Shown: piece after piece, positions 40,284 through 50,230 of the stretch | How the letters are laid out: each line of letters begins with the position of its first letter | Numbering within the stretch: position 1 is the stretch's first letter | Source: Sepioteuthis lessoniana | Taxonomy: Eukaryota; Mollusca; Cephalopoda; Myopsida; Loliginidae | Length of the DNA: 64,000 nt | Direction: 5' to 3' | Assembly: GCA_963585895.1 (NCBI GenBank) | Contig: OY757915.1 | Span: forward strand, 91,144,514-91,208,513 | The notes under the pieces: generated by a model | Seen by the model: the letters and a program-made list of their open reading frames with translations, nothing else | Databases searched by the model: none | What the model was told of the DNA's origin: nothing | Position numbers and translations under genes: made by a program

Positions 40284-40915
40284 ATTAAAATCCATTTCTA
40301 TTTTGTAAAAAGCAGAACGCAAATAATCGATCCAAAGTTCAAAATCTAGTGACTGATTGGGAAGATTATAAAGATGCTAGGAGATTAGCCTTCGTCTTTG
40401 AATCTTGTTAGTTTCGTTTTGCATGGAACTCCAGCAAGGTCGATCTTCAGAAGGATTTAGTTAATACGGCAATGCTGAATCAGAAAGCTGTTGGCGATGG
40501 AAGTTTGAAGATCAGTTTGAGCCGAAATGTGTGTCTGGCTCTAAAAACACAAAAGAAATTAAAGGGACGGTTTGTTATTTCTGGGGATTACTGTCAGTTA
40601 TGTTCTGGGGCAGATCTGTTTTTCTGGATATCTACTTCACAGTTCAGAAAAGGAATTTAAATTAAATATAAACACAAGAGCTAATCTGACAAAAGTGTTT
40701 CTGTCTGAGTCTCAGGGAATCTTGAACATGAATTATTGTAACTAGTATCAATTTATATTACATATGAGTTATAAGATCGTCCTTATAAAAAATAAAGAAC
40801 GTAAAGTCACCTTTATTAAAGTTTACGATAAATATTTGTATTTAAACCACATAATAGTCGTGGGTAGTATCTCATATCTGAAGGATACATTAGGGTTATA
40901 ATCCTCAAAATTGGG
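40284..40915. other. no gene recognised
   Basis: A 62-codon frame at 40472-40660 has no known features. Nothing else is recognised. Confidence 0.4.
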
Positions 40916-41194
40916 GAGGTGCCCGTGGTGTAATGGTTATCGTTGTAGGAAATGGACACGGCGACACGAGTTCAAATCTTGGACGAGACTGATTGCACTA
41001 ATATCCTTGGGAAAGGTATGAATCCAATTATTCTCCCTTCAGCTATAGGTAAATAGTAGGGCAGACTAGGTTCTTCAGCCTTGGTTAGGCAACTAGTCTA
41101 GGAGAAGGAAAACTGTGAATTCAAGCCTGTTAAACTCCTCTTTAAAATTGACCTTGTGTCATATCCTGCCCAAGCGGAGGGGTTGGCAAATATG
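40913..41194 (+). mobile_element. SINE-2, near full length, 15-bp imperfect TSD
   Basis: GGAGGTGCCCGTGGTGTAAT head, box A TGGTGTAATGG, box B GAGTTCAAATCTTGG, small deletion in the TTCACATAG region, tail CCTGCCCAAGCGGAGGGG. ATAATCCTCAAAATT (40898-40912) and ATAATTCCCAAAATT (41195-41209) differ at two positions. Confidence 0.92.
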
Positions 41195-41227
41195 ATAATT
41201 CCCAAAATTCACTCTCAATTGTCCAGC

Positions 41228-41315
41228 AGGATTCATGGTGCAGTGGATAAGGTGTCTTGTGAGAAGGTGCTTCTAAGAGTAAATCACCTTGCTATTGCTG
41301 GTTCAACAGCAAGTT
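41228..41315 (+). other. weak tRNA-like sequence
   Basis: CATGGTGCAGTGGATAAGG resembles a tRNA 5' half with box A, and GCTGGTTCAACAGC resembles box B about 60 nt later. There is no clean cloverleaf and no second copy in the window. Possibly another SINE head or a tRNA pseudogene. Confidence 0.3.
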
Positions 41316-42055
41316 AAAATAATAATAAATGTTTATCAAAGCTTAATTCTTGCATTCGGTCATTGTTGATCTATGTAGAGCAATCTACCTGCTTAGATTA
41401 ATTAAATGGTTTAGTTTGGATTTCTGAGTTTGACATGAAACACCTGAAAAAGTCCGACGGATGTCTTGGCCAAAAGTTTGTGATAAAAGCAATAGTCCGT
41501 ATCATCTAACTAATAAAAACAATAAAGCTTCCTCTCAGAAAGTTTGATAAAAGTTTACTTGATTTTATTATTTATTTACATGTGATTTGTTTACTAGCGT
41601 GGCGCACGGAGAACTGCTTAAGTCTCGTTCAAAGATATCAAACCCCCACAAAAATAAGATAAAAGCCAGTCTTTTTCATAGGTTTATTCTTACGCCGTGT
41701 CAAAATATCTACGGTAATTTCATGCTTAGATGTTAGGAATGATGTACACCGTAATTTTTTCAAGTTGTTTAAGAGTTTTTTTTTAAAGTTCTATGATATT
41801 AAAAACATTAATAATTCATTCACAATTACTTAATCTCAAATAAATATTTCTATCTAATAAGAATCATTTCTTTGCACCCAATTATATGGTTTCAACTAAT
41901 TAATGATAATTGTAAACAATTATTGATCAAATTAACTATTATTAACGTAGATAATTTACAGTGATATTACATCAATTAATCATATTGAAATCGAATAAAT
42001 TATGAATAGATCGAATTGATTCATAGATCGAATATTAACAATTACTACAATACAG
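41316..42055. other. mostly unassigned, TSE-like at the right
   Basis: From about 41780 phrases such as CAAATAAATATTTCTATCTAA and TATATGGTTTCAACTAAT recall degenerate TSE internal repeats on the minus strand. Before that nothing is recognised. Confidence 0.4.
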
Positions 42056-42220
42056 GAGTAATGGCAACGAAGGGATGCTCCACAACGCCAGATCTCAAGA
42101 ATGGGAGCCTCACCAACAGATGCAGTGTTAGAGATAGTGTCATATCCTTTTTGTGGGAGTGTCTTATCCCTCAGCAGGGAGCACAGTCAACGTATTCTTG
42201 GTCCCGTCGACAGAGCTGAA
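42052..42220 (-). mobile_element. TSE, 5' part
   Basis: GGAGTAATGGCAACGAAGG, GGGAGCCTCACCAACAGATG, GTGTCATATCC and CAGTCAACGTATTC on the minus strand. Divergent. Confidence 0.7.
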
Positions 42221-42299
42221 ATTAAATATGGATTGTAAGTTGGTCGTCATTTACTTTTATTTAAAATAACTTTTAAAAGGAATTTTATTCAATTTATCC

Positions 42300-42763
42300 C
42301 TTATTTAAGACGCTCTTCCAGGCAGCGGTCGAATCGATACTGCTATATGGATGCACTACATGGACTCTAACAAAACGGCTGGAGAAGAAGCTAGACGGCA
42401 ATTACACAAGAATGCTGCGAGCAATCTTGAACAAGTACTGGCGGAAACACCCAACAAGACACCAACTGTACGGCCACCTGCCTCCTATCACGAAAACTAT
42501 TCAAGTTAGACGAGCCAGACATGCAGGACACTGCTGGAGAAGCAGGGACGAACTCATAAGTGATGTATTGTTATGGACCCCCACACATGGCCGTGCAAAA
42601 GCAGGACGACCAGCACGAACATACATTCAGCAACTATGTGAGGATACGGGATGTTGTCCAGAAGACCTGCCTGAGGCGATGAACGATAGGGAAAAGTGGC
42701 GAGAGGGGGTCAGTGATATCCGTGCTACCAGCACGACATGATTATGATGATGATGATGATGAT
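42300..42763 (+). mobile_element. LINE-alpha copy 10, 3' end
   Basis: Begins LFQAAVESILLYGCTTWTL; the frame from 42412 (MLRAILNKYWRKHPTRHQL) to 42741 (SDIRATSTT) is open, followed by (ATG)n to about 42762. A single frameshift lies between the two parts. A SINE-3 begins right after the tail. Confidence 0.92.
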
Positions 42764-43010
42764 TACCTAGGTAGAATGTTCGCCAGTGGTCCGGAAGACC
42801 TGGGTTCAATCCCAGAATGCGTCATACCAAAGACTTTAAAAATGATACTTGATACCTCCTTGCGTAACACTCAGCAATGTAAGGTACGTATCAAGGGTAA
42901 AGTGGAGCAATCCAGGGAAAGGAGTAGCACCCTCCCCTTCACCTCGTTGTAGTACCTATTGAAAAGGGAGCCTTCTAGTCACCCTCGACTACGGTCGCCA
43001 ACTTATTACC
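42764..43010 (+). mobile_element. SINE-3, near full length
   Basis: GTAGAATGTTCGCCAGTGG, box B GGGTTCAATCCCAGA, CATACCAAAGACTTTAAAA, GTCGCCAACTTATT tail. It abuts the (ATG)n tail of the LINE copy on its left. Confidence 0.88.
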
Positions 43011-43022
43011 TAGTTTACATCA

Positions 43023-43660
43023 TGCGTGATTTGCCCAGTCGTATGGGGTTGTAGAATACACCGACTGCATTGCTGCAGAGGGGCGAGACCCTCCCCAAAC
43101 GAGTGTCCTGATATGACACTAAACGATCTTTTGGACGAAACTCATTGCATTTCACATAGCACTAATACCCTTGGGAAAGGTATGAATCCAATTATTCTCC
43201 CTCGAGCTATGGGTAAATAGTAGGGCAGACTAGGTTCTTCAGCCTTGGTAAGGCAACTAGTCTAGGAGAAGGAAAACTCTGAATTCAAACCCGTTAAACT
43301 CCGCTTAAAAATTGACCTTGTGTCATATCCTGCCCGAGCGGAGGGGTTGGTAAATAGGACTAAACGATCTGATGGTGAGGTTCCAGTGATGCTGGAACTT
43401 TGGGGAAGGTGGATCGCCTCTTCATTGCCATCGCTACCGAGTCCACTCTGGCCCGGAGTGGTAGCACCTGATTGGGTCCTATCCATAGGTGAAATTGAAC
43501 TAAACTGTGCACTTATACTAAAATGAATTAATTGAAATAGAACTTTTTTGACATTAAAACTATTCTTACGCTAAAATGAATTGTTTGAAATAGAACTGAT
43601 TATTTGTATAAAAATGGATTTGGCATTAAATAAATTACAAAACAACCGACCAACCATTAA
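43023..43660 (+). mobile_element. TSE, complete, split by SINE-2
   Basis: 5' TTGCCCAGTCGTATGGGG, GGGCGAGACCCTCCCC, GAGTGTCCTGATATG, then SINE-2, then GATGGTGAGGTTCCAGTG, CCACTCTGGCCCGGAGTGG, CTATCCATAGGTGAAATTG, two internal repeats and the tail TTTGGCATTAAATAAATTAC. Confidence 0.82.
43130..43358 (+). mobile_element. SINE-2, 5'-truncated, perfect 12-bp TSD
   Basis: Starts within the consensus at GGACGAAACTCATTGCATTT and runs to the tail CCTGCCCGAGCGGAGGGG. ACTAAACGATCT is repeated exactly at 43118-43129 and 43359-43370, a TSE sequence duplicated at insertion. Confidence 0.95.
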
Positions 43661-44063
43661 GCGTGGCGTACGGAAGTCGGATTAGGTGCCATTCAAAGAT
43701 CTCAGGTACCATCGAAAACTCAAAAAAAATATTTATTTGAAATAAATATTTCATTCGATTATTTTCCATACTTTGTGGTATTATTGACATAAATGAAAAA
43801 AGACAAAAAAAACAAAAACAAACCAAAAACAAACAAATAAAAAACAAACAATAAAAACTACTAACCGTTGAAATGTAATTGATTCCCTCTTAGCGCGATA
43901 CCTGGTATTGAAATAGAATGTCTGAGTGCATGTTGGGTTGATAAGGTGTGTGAAACGAATAAATATTTTACCGCCAAGGGGAAAGACCTTGAAGGCAAGA
44001 GGGATATATATCCCTTCTAAAAACCTGTCTGATTGATTGATTGATTGGTTGATTTTAACGACA
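43661..44063. other. no gene recognised
   Basis: AT-rich with a (TTGTTTTT)-like run on the minus strand at 43800-43860 and TGATTGATTGATTGG at 44033-44052. No family recognised. Confidence 0.4.
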
Positions 44064-45876
44064 TACGTGGTGAATTCAATAAGTTTCAAGCCTTATTTTG
44101 TACAGACATTTAAAATTGTCGTAGACTCTTGACAATTCAGTATCTCTTTATCATTTGTCTAGACTACGTACTTAGAACATCGATTGACAAAATCAAAGAG
44201 AATGGCTTCGAACTGACGAAGAAAAGAAGCAGAAGATACCCCGCAACAACAATTACCGACGCCGACTACGCCGATGACATAGCGATACTGGCAAATACAC
44301 CTGACCAAGCCGAAACACTTCTGCATAGTTTGGAACGAACAGCAGCAAGCATAGGCCTCCATGTTAATGCACATAAAACGGAATATATGTGCTATAACCA
44401 AACGGGGGACATCTCCACTCTAGAAGGAACCCCTCTTAAACTAGTAGACAAATTCACGTACCTAGGAAGCAGCGTCGAATCAACCGAAAAGGACATCGAA
44501 ACGAGGTTAACGAAAGCATGGACAGCTATCAATAGGCTATCGACTATATGGAAATCAGACCTAACCGATAAAATGAAACGCAGTTTCTTCCAGGCAGCGG
44601 TCACATCGATACTGCTATATGGATGCACTACATGGACGCTAACAAAACGGCTGGAGAAGAAACTAGATGGCAATTACACAAGAATGCTGCGTGCAATCCT
44701 CAACAAGTCCTGGCGGCAACACCCAACAAGACACCAACTGTACGGCCACCTGCCCCCTATCACGAAAACTATTCAAGTTAGGCGAACCAGACATGCAGGA
44801 CATTGCTGGAGAAGCAGAGATGAACTCATAAGAGATGTACTCTTATGGATCCCCACACACGGCCGCGCAAAAGCAGGACGACCAGCACGAACGTACATTC
44901 AGCAGCTATGTGAGGATACAGGTTGTTGTCCTGAAGACCTACCTAGGGCGATGAACGATAGGGAGGAGTGGCGAAAGAGGGTCAGGGATATCCGTGCTGC
45001 CAGCACGATATGATGATGATGATGATGATTGCTATACATATTATGAGATGACTGACCAATTTTTAGGATTTCAGGTTCAAATGAAAAGCTACAGCAGGAA
45101 TTGGAATACACCCTACTAAAGCCTGATTGTCACAGCTGAGTAATTTCAAAAAGGCAATCTGGACTTTAAAAGAACGATATGCAATAAAATTCCGTTTTAA
45201 TCTGGGAAAAAATGCTATGCGATGAAAGATGGATCTACTGCTATAACCCAGAGACCAAGAAACAGAGTTCCCAGGGTAAGCATGCTGGCTCTCCCAGCCC
45301 CAAGAAGGCTAGACAGAGCAAATCCACCCACAAACTTTTGATGATCCTTTTTTTTTTTTTTTTTTTGACAGCACTCGCATGATCTACATGCACTGGGTTC
45401 CCACTGGACAGACAGTCAACAAGGAATACTATGTTGAGGTTTTAAGGGAGTTCAGGAAGATATTCCGTCGGAAGAGGCCAGCACTCTTCAAATCGGGTCA
45501 GTGGCATTTCTACCATGATAATGCACCAGTGCACAACTCCATCCTTGTCACAGACTATTTGGCCAAGATGGGCATCAAGACAGTTCGTCAGTCTCCCTTT
45601 AGTCCAGACCTTGCTCCCTGTGCCTTTTCGTTATACCCAAAGGTTAGAGGCTCTCGTTATGAGACAATTGAGGAGATGAAAAAGGCTGTGACGAAGGTCT
45701 TTGACACGCTTACACATGACGACTTCCATGGCGCCTTTCAGAAGTTGTTGGAACAGTACAATAAGTGCATTGCAGCCGGAGGATATTACTTCGGAGGGGA
45801 CTAGAGTTTCATGTGTGTACTATCAATAAAAGTGCCCATAGGAAAACATTTGAAAACTTATCGTATGTCCCTCGTA
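44064..45876 (+). mobile_element. mariner, internally deleted, split by LINE-alpha
   Basis: Left terminal repeat at 44064-44110 (AATAAGTTTCAAGCCTTATT), interrupted by LINE-alpha at 44144, resuming at 45030 (GCTATACATATTATGAGATG). The transposase N-terminus begins near 45150 (RRAI-like, NLGKNA), then a deletion leads to the first catalytic Asp in DERWIYCYNPETKKQ (45221), a lengthened T run (45353-45366), then the open frame 45379-45804. That frame holds the second Asp (FYHDNAPVHNS); the third is changed, PCAFSLYP instead of PCDF. The right terminal repeat ends 45876. Confidence 0.9.
44144..45029 (+). mobile_element. LINE-alpha copy 11, best-preserved frame
   Basis: An open frame covers the whole insertion: LFIICLDYVLRTSIDKIKEN, DADYADDIAILANTPDQAE (catalytic YADD), HVNAHKTEYMCYNQTGD, LVDKFTYLGSSVESTEKD, ILLYGCTTWTLTKRLEKKLD, RHAGHCWRSRDELIRDVLL and RVRDIRAASTI, then the stop and (ATG)n. 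Codons upstream (RT fingers, endonuclease) are missing through 5' truncation. The ATG at 44129 belongs to mariner sequence, so it is not a true start. The lack of stops over 290 codons makes this the youngest-looking LINE here. Confidence 0.95.
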
Positions 45877-45959
45877 TCAAATCGTATAGGGTTATTTTAT
45901 GAACAAATGTTAGGGAATTGCGTTTAGTGAACGTTTATATTTACATGTCTTGTGTAGTT

Positions 45960-46200
45960 GTTTCTTAAGGGTCTTTTATACATAGTTCTACGATATCAAG
46001 TATTTCTATCAAATACAAATAATTTTAACCCAGTTGTATGATATCAAATGTCCCTATCTAAAACTAATTATTATGGTTTCAATCAATTTATCTCTTTGAT
46101 TATAATCCTTTGTATTGAATCAGTTATATGGTTTCAAGTAACTAATAATTTTCCTTACAAAACAATTAGAACTTCAAGTAACTATTCTTAATAGAAACAA
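45960..46200 (-). mobile_element. TSE internal repeats
   Basis: CTACGATATCAAGTATTTC, TCAAATACAAATAATTTTAA and TTATATGGTTTCAAGTAACT are degenerate units of the type found in TSE. Confidence 0.55.
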
Positions 46201-46225
46201 TTTCCAGTTATATGTTATTCCTAAG

Positions 46226-46842
46226 ACTGAGGGGGTCAGTCGGCTGGGGCTGTTAAATACATTGACTGCACCTCTGCAGAGGGGTAAGACCCCCGCCGCC
46301 AGTGGGCGTGCTGTATATGACACTAAATGATCCGACGGTGAGGTCTCAGTAATGCTCGGGCTTTGGGGAATACGGAGCACTCCTTCATTACCATTGCTCC
46401 CAGGTCCACTCTGGCCCGGCGTGTTAGCACCTGATAGGGCCCTATCAATGGGTTGAATAGAACCAACGGCATACTTATACTAAACTGAATTGTTTGATTA
46501 AACTGAATAGTCTGAAATAGATATGTTTTCAAGAATTAAACCGTACTAACATCTAAACTGTGTGCTTATGCAAAACTGAATTATTTGAAATATAACTGTT
46601 TTTTTTTGCATTGAAACTGTATTTACACATAACTGAATTGTTTAACATAGAACTGTTTTGACATGTAACTGTGTGTAATCAAAATCTGTACTTAGACTAA
46701 ACTCAATTGTTTTTGACAATTCAACTGTCTACTCATACTAAACGGAATTGTTTGAAATAGAACTGGTTATTTAAATAAAAATGAATTTGGCATTAAATAA
46801 CCTACAAAGGTTGATGTGCCATGTAACCCAACCAACCAACTA
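46226..46842 (+). mobile_element. TSE, complete, ~617 bp
   Basis: Starts GGGGGTCAGTCGGCTGGGGC and passes all 5' blocks (CTCTGCAGAGGGGTAAGAC, CAGGTCCACTCTGGCCCGG, CTATCAATGGGTTGAATAG). It then has about six internal repeats (CTGAATTGTTTGAAATAG type) and ends TTTGGCATTAAATAACC, GGTTGATGTGCCATG, ACCCAACCAACCAAC. A good reference copy. The right neighbour 46848-46895 is a short TSE 5' remnant. Confidence 0.85.
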
Positions 46843-47040
46843 AGACTGAGGGGTTATCGTCAGCGTATTCTACATCCCATCGATAAAGCTTCTATTAAAC
46901 ATGGGTTACTATTTAATTTATAGATGGTCAGGATTAGAAAATCAAGGGCGTAGAGTCAGTGTTATTAATGTTTAACGTTATTTCTATTCAGGGTTTATTT
47001 GCTTTGTTTTTATCGTTTATTTACGACGGATTACTGCTTT

Positions 47041-47043
<3 letters not shown>

Positions 47044-47095
<52 letters not shown>
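47044..47095. repeat. (TA)n microsatellite
   Basis: Pure TA run directly before a LINE (ATC)n tail. Confidence 0.9.
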
Positions 47096-47096
<1 letters not shown>

Positions 47097-47228
47097 TCAT
47101 CACCATCATCACTATGTCAACCGGCTAGCATGAATTTCCTTGAATCTCGCTTGCTATTCGTCTCTATCGTCAATTGCTTCTGGCAGGTCTTCTAAACTAC
47201 ATCATGTGTCCCTACAGAACAGTTGCAG

Positions 47229-47632
47229 ATAAAAATAAGAAACGGACGAAGGATGGTGTTGGTAAATTTAGATGATTTGTTTATTTATCCTTTATATATA
47301 AGCTTACATGTTTCGACTTTGTATGTTTAAAAGCACAAATTTTGTTAAGAAATCATCATCAGAGCTTGTTTATATGGTTTAAATACTGAAACGGAAAATG
47401 CAGCGTGATGTTTTTGGAATTGTTACGTCATGTGATTGAACAATTTAAAATTAAGTAACCTATTTTGATAGTTTATATGTTTAGAGGAAAATATATGTCA
47501 CATAAAGGAAATGATGTAATAATCTTTTTTTAATATCAAGCAACGCATCTCGTGGCGCGGAGAACAGATTGATGGAAGATGTCATGTCAAGAAAATGATG
47601 ATTTTTTTTTACTCCAAATCCTCTCACAGAAT
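47229..47632 (-). mobile_element. Penelope-like insertion with hammerhead-like core
   Basis: About 400 bp inside LINE-alpha copy 12. ACAGAACAGTTGCAGATA (about 47214-47231) and ACAGAATTGTTGTAGATA (about 47632-47649) are partly matching flanks, consistent with an old target duplication. The insert contains TTACATGTTTCGACTTTG and AATCATCATCAGAGC, the paired GAAAC and CTGATGA phrases typical of Penelope-like terminal repeats. No coding region; a partial copy. Confidence 0.5.
47300..47367 (-). ncRNA. hammerhead ribozyme-like core
   Basis: Minus strand order: AAGCT (stem I), CTGATGA (47362-47356), GATTT...AAAGTC (stem II, 5 bp with one G-T pair and a long loop), GAAA (47314-47311), CATGTA (short stem III and cleavage site after TA), AGCTT (stem I partner, 47304-47300). 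Stem I is 5 perfect pairs. One unpaired T stands between CTGATGA and stem II, which departs from the canonical core. Hammerheads are known in terminal repeats of Penelope-like elements. Activity is unknown. Confidence 0.5.
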
Positions 47633-48084
47633 TGTTGTAGATAAGTTCTTGCTGTTCGTCCAACACTTGCTCGCCTGTGTGAAGGGGTTCATACGAGAAC
47701 ATCGCTGATGAGTTCGTCCTTACTTCTCCTGCAATGTCCCACATATTTTGTTCGTCTTATTTGGATGGTTTTAGAGATGAGACGTAGATGGCCAAACAGT
47801 TGTTTTTTTAAGAGATATTGCTTCCAGGGTATATATATTTATTTTTTTCTTATTTTTATACTTATCCTAATTTGGCGGTGTGAAAAAATTCAGATGATAT
47901 AGTTTGTATATAAAAAGATTAAACAAACTGATATCTTGGAAAAAAATTCAATAATATAAAAAAGACAAAAGGATTCGTACTGTTTGTAAATAATCAACCA
48001 GGATTGCAATTTCTAGTCAAGAGAAAAAAACCCATCGACTCAGTTACTTAGCTGAAACGTAAGAGTGCTCAGTACACTAAGTAG

Positions 48085-48378
48085 AGCGTATTATACGGCC
48101 ACCTCCCTTCCATCTCGAAAACCATCCGAATACGACAAACAAGACATGCAGGACACTGCTGGAGAAGCAAGGACAAACTCATATGCAACGTTCTTCTATA
48201 GACCCCATCACTCGGGCGATCAAGAGTTGGCCGATTAACAATAACTTATCTAAAACAGTTCTGTACAGACACAGGGTATACTCTAGAAGATCTGCTAGAA
48301 GCGGTTGATGATAGAGACGACTGGCAAGAGAGTTAGGGAAATCCATGCTCACAGTGCGTCATAATGATGATGATGATA
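48085..48378 (+). mobile_element. LINE-alpha copy 13, old subfamily
   Basis: CGGCCACCTCCCTTCCATCT, ATGCAGGACACTGCTGGAGA, GATGATAGAGACGACTGGC and the ATGATGATGATGAT tail. Frame broken several times. Confidence 0.8.
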
Positions 48379-48419
48379 TGTATATGTGCTCTTTACTAGG
48401 AAAATTTACATGTTCAATC

Positions 48420-48473
48420 GTGAATAGTTTTCTTGTCCTGGTGGAATTACTCCCAACTCCGGTTTAACTGGAC

Positions 48474-48515
<42 letters not shown>

Positions 48516-48720
48516 TATTATTTGGTCCAGTTAAACCGGAGTTTCACCCCTCTTCTATCCCCTCCCACTCTTATGTGTCTATTCTAGTTTTTTTTTATCA
48601 AAAAGATCTGAAGAAGTCCTGTTAATTTTTTTCATGTTTTTGGAAATTTCAAAAATGCGTAACGGGATTGAAATAAATTTATAATCCTATGTGACCGGTT
48701 TCGTTGTTTTTTCTTAAAGT
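48420..48720 (-). mobile_element. SINE-5 composite tail
   Basis: TTCTTGTCCTGGTGGAATTA, AACTCCGGTTTAACTGGACC, (TA)n at 48477-48513, then GGTCCAGTTAAACCGGAGTT again inverted, AAGATCTGAAGAAGTCCTG and GAAATAAATTTATAATCCTA, GTGACCGGTTTCG. The inverted GGTCCAGTTAAACC arms enclose the (TA)n. Confidence 0.72.
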
Positions 48721-48734
48721 ATATATATATATGT

Positions 48735-48895
48735 ATATATTGTCATCCACAGACAGACTCGTTGTATCACAACTCTTCAGTGTGGCTTGACACGTAGGAT
48801 GCTTGAAGCTGGGATCGAACCCCCCAACTTTATGTTAGACTTAGTATCATACCACTCAGCCAACAAGCAAGCGTTACACGTCAGCTAGGAAATTA
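48735..48895 (-). mobile_element. SINE-5 tRNA-like head
   Basis: Minus strand: GGCTGAGTGGTATGA (box A side) and GGGGGGTTCGATCCCAGC (box B), then AAGCCACACTGAAGAGTTG and GAGTCTGTCTGTGGATGAC. Same layout as 22999-23158. Confidence 0.78.
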
Positions 48896-49159
48896 TAAGG
48901 TATTAAGTAGTAGCGTTCGTTTGTTTACATTTTATATTTTACCGGATACCAGAGTGCTCAATTCGTTCGAAGAGCTTTTGCGTTAAGCGAGCGGCAGCCG
49001 TAAATTCCCTCTCCAGAGTGCTCAACCCCCATGGGGGAGCGTGTATATATATATATATATACATATATATGTATACAAATATTTTTTTGTTTAAAAACTA
49101 AAGATTTGGAAATAGTATTCCTTTCCATAATAGATCTATTTCACTTATTCAAGCTCGTC
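48896..49159. other. unassigned, with (TA)n
   Basis: A phrase GAGTGCTCAATTCGTTCGAA recurs loosely near 49573 (GAGTGTTCAATTAATTCGAA), and CGTTNGTTTACATTTT precedes both. The two composites therefore share flanking sequence on their 5' side: perhaps a longer unit or a duplication. Confidence 0.5.
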
Positions 49160-49166
49160 AGGTGGA

Positions 49167-49248
<82 letters not shown>

Positions 49249-49380
49249 ATTGGATCTGAATAAGTCCTGTTATTTTTGGTGTTATTGATTCATATCAATA
49301 CTCATAACAGGATGGAAATAAATTTATAATCCTCTTGTGACCGGTTTTTGTTTTTCTTAAAAGTATATATATATATATAT
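49160..49380 (-). mobile_element. SINE-5 composite tail, shortened
   Basis: (CA)n and (TA)n to 49247, then GGATCTGAATAAGTCCTGTT, ATAACAGGATGGAAATAAAT and GTGACCGGTTTTTG, then (TA)n at 49363-49382. Confidence 0.7.
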
Positions 49381-49382
49381 AT

Positions 49383-49520
49383 TGTCATACACAGACAGAC
49401 TGTTTCGTTGTATCCCAACACTTCAGGGTGGCTTGAAGTTGGGATCGAAACCCTCCCAACTTTACGTAAAACTTAGTATCATACCGCCCAGCAAGCAAAC
49501 GAACCACGTCAGTTCGGGAA
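49383..49520 (-). mobile_element. SINE-5 tRNA-like head
   Basis: Minus strand: GGGTTTCGATCCCAAC box B, ATACTAAGTTTTACG, AAGCCACCCTGAAGTGTTG, AACAGTCTGTCTGTGTATG. Confidence 0.75.
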
Positions 49521-49905
49521 TTATTAGGCATTATGTTGTAGCTTTCGTTAGTTTACATTTTTGTCTTACCTGAGTGTTCAATTAATTCGAAGGGCATTGC
49601 ATTATAAGTAGATTATACCCGGTTAGTGTCCAGAGACTATGAGTTTGGAATATTCATATAGAGAACATATAAGAAACTTCCTATGATTGCACTGGAGTGC
49701 TCAATTTAGGGCTATTAGTATATAGATCTATCGGGAAGAGGCTTGTTGAAAAATGGTACCGAAATTAAAACTAAAACATACGAATGGGGACTTAGCTTAT
49801 GGCGATTTCTGGTTTTTCTTTAAGCCACACCTGTTAATATCTACGGTGGACAGACAATTGTATGTCTATTTATTATTTTTTCATGTTTCTTCTTCTTCTT
49901 TAATA
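49521..49905. other. no gene recognised
   Basis: Flank shared with 48896-49020 in part, otherwise unassigned. Confidence 0.4.
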
Positions 49906-49907
49906 GG

Positions 49908-50008
49908 TTGGTTGGTTGGGTTTTATGGCATATCAACCTTTGTAGGTTATTTAACGCTAAATCCATTATTATACAAATAGTTCTATTTAAAATAATTCAG
50001 TTTTGCAA
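49908..50008 (-). mobile_element. TSE, 3' end fragment
   Basis: TTTTATGGCATATCAACCTT, GTAGGTTATTTAACGC and AATAGTTCTATTTAAAATAA: tail plus first internal repeat, then it stops. Confidence 0.75.
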
Positions 50009-50083
50009 ATTATGTCTTGCTTCTTTAATATATAATATTCCTTACTTTCTTCTTACAAAAAAAATAAAAATCTGATGAGGTAA

Positions 50084-50230
50084 GGAAGAACTCATCGAAA
50101 TAAATTTCTAATGGCAAATTAACTGTTCGTTGAGTTTTATTCCTTTGCATTACAAATATAGATATATATTACATGGTAGTGTCTGAGACCCCGGGTTTCA
50201 TGCTTTACGCATTCGTCAGGTAGAATGAAA
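50084..50230 (-). repeat. Penelope-like terminal fragment with hammerhead-like motif
   Basis: Minus strand 50219-50187 reads CTGACGA, ATGC-GTAAA-GCAT (perfect 4-bp stem II), GAAA, CCCGGGG, TC. These are the conserved boxes of a hammerhead with a very short stem III. A stem I partner is not evident. The left part, GAACTCATCGAAATAAATTT and GGCAAATTAACTGTTCGTTG, also occurs diverged at 34845-34895. Confidence 0.45.

Larger units (their letters stand above)
47092..47830 (-). mobile_element. LINE-alpha copy 12, old subfamily, split
   Basis: 47092-47228 (CATCATCACCATCATC tail, TTGCTTCTGGCAGGTCTTCT) and 47630-47830 (GTAGATAAGTTCTTGCTGTT, GAACATCGCTGATGAGTTCG, CTTATTTGGATGGTTTTAGA) are adjoining pieces of one copy of the same subfamily as copy 2. 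The gap is a Penelope-like insertion. Confidence 0.75.

Noticed and set aside
42627-42809. Histidine-rich small frames near several LINE tails
   Set aside because: They translate the (CAT)n tail of LINE-alpha on the opposite strand.
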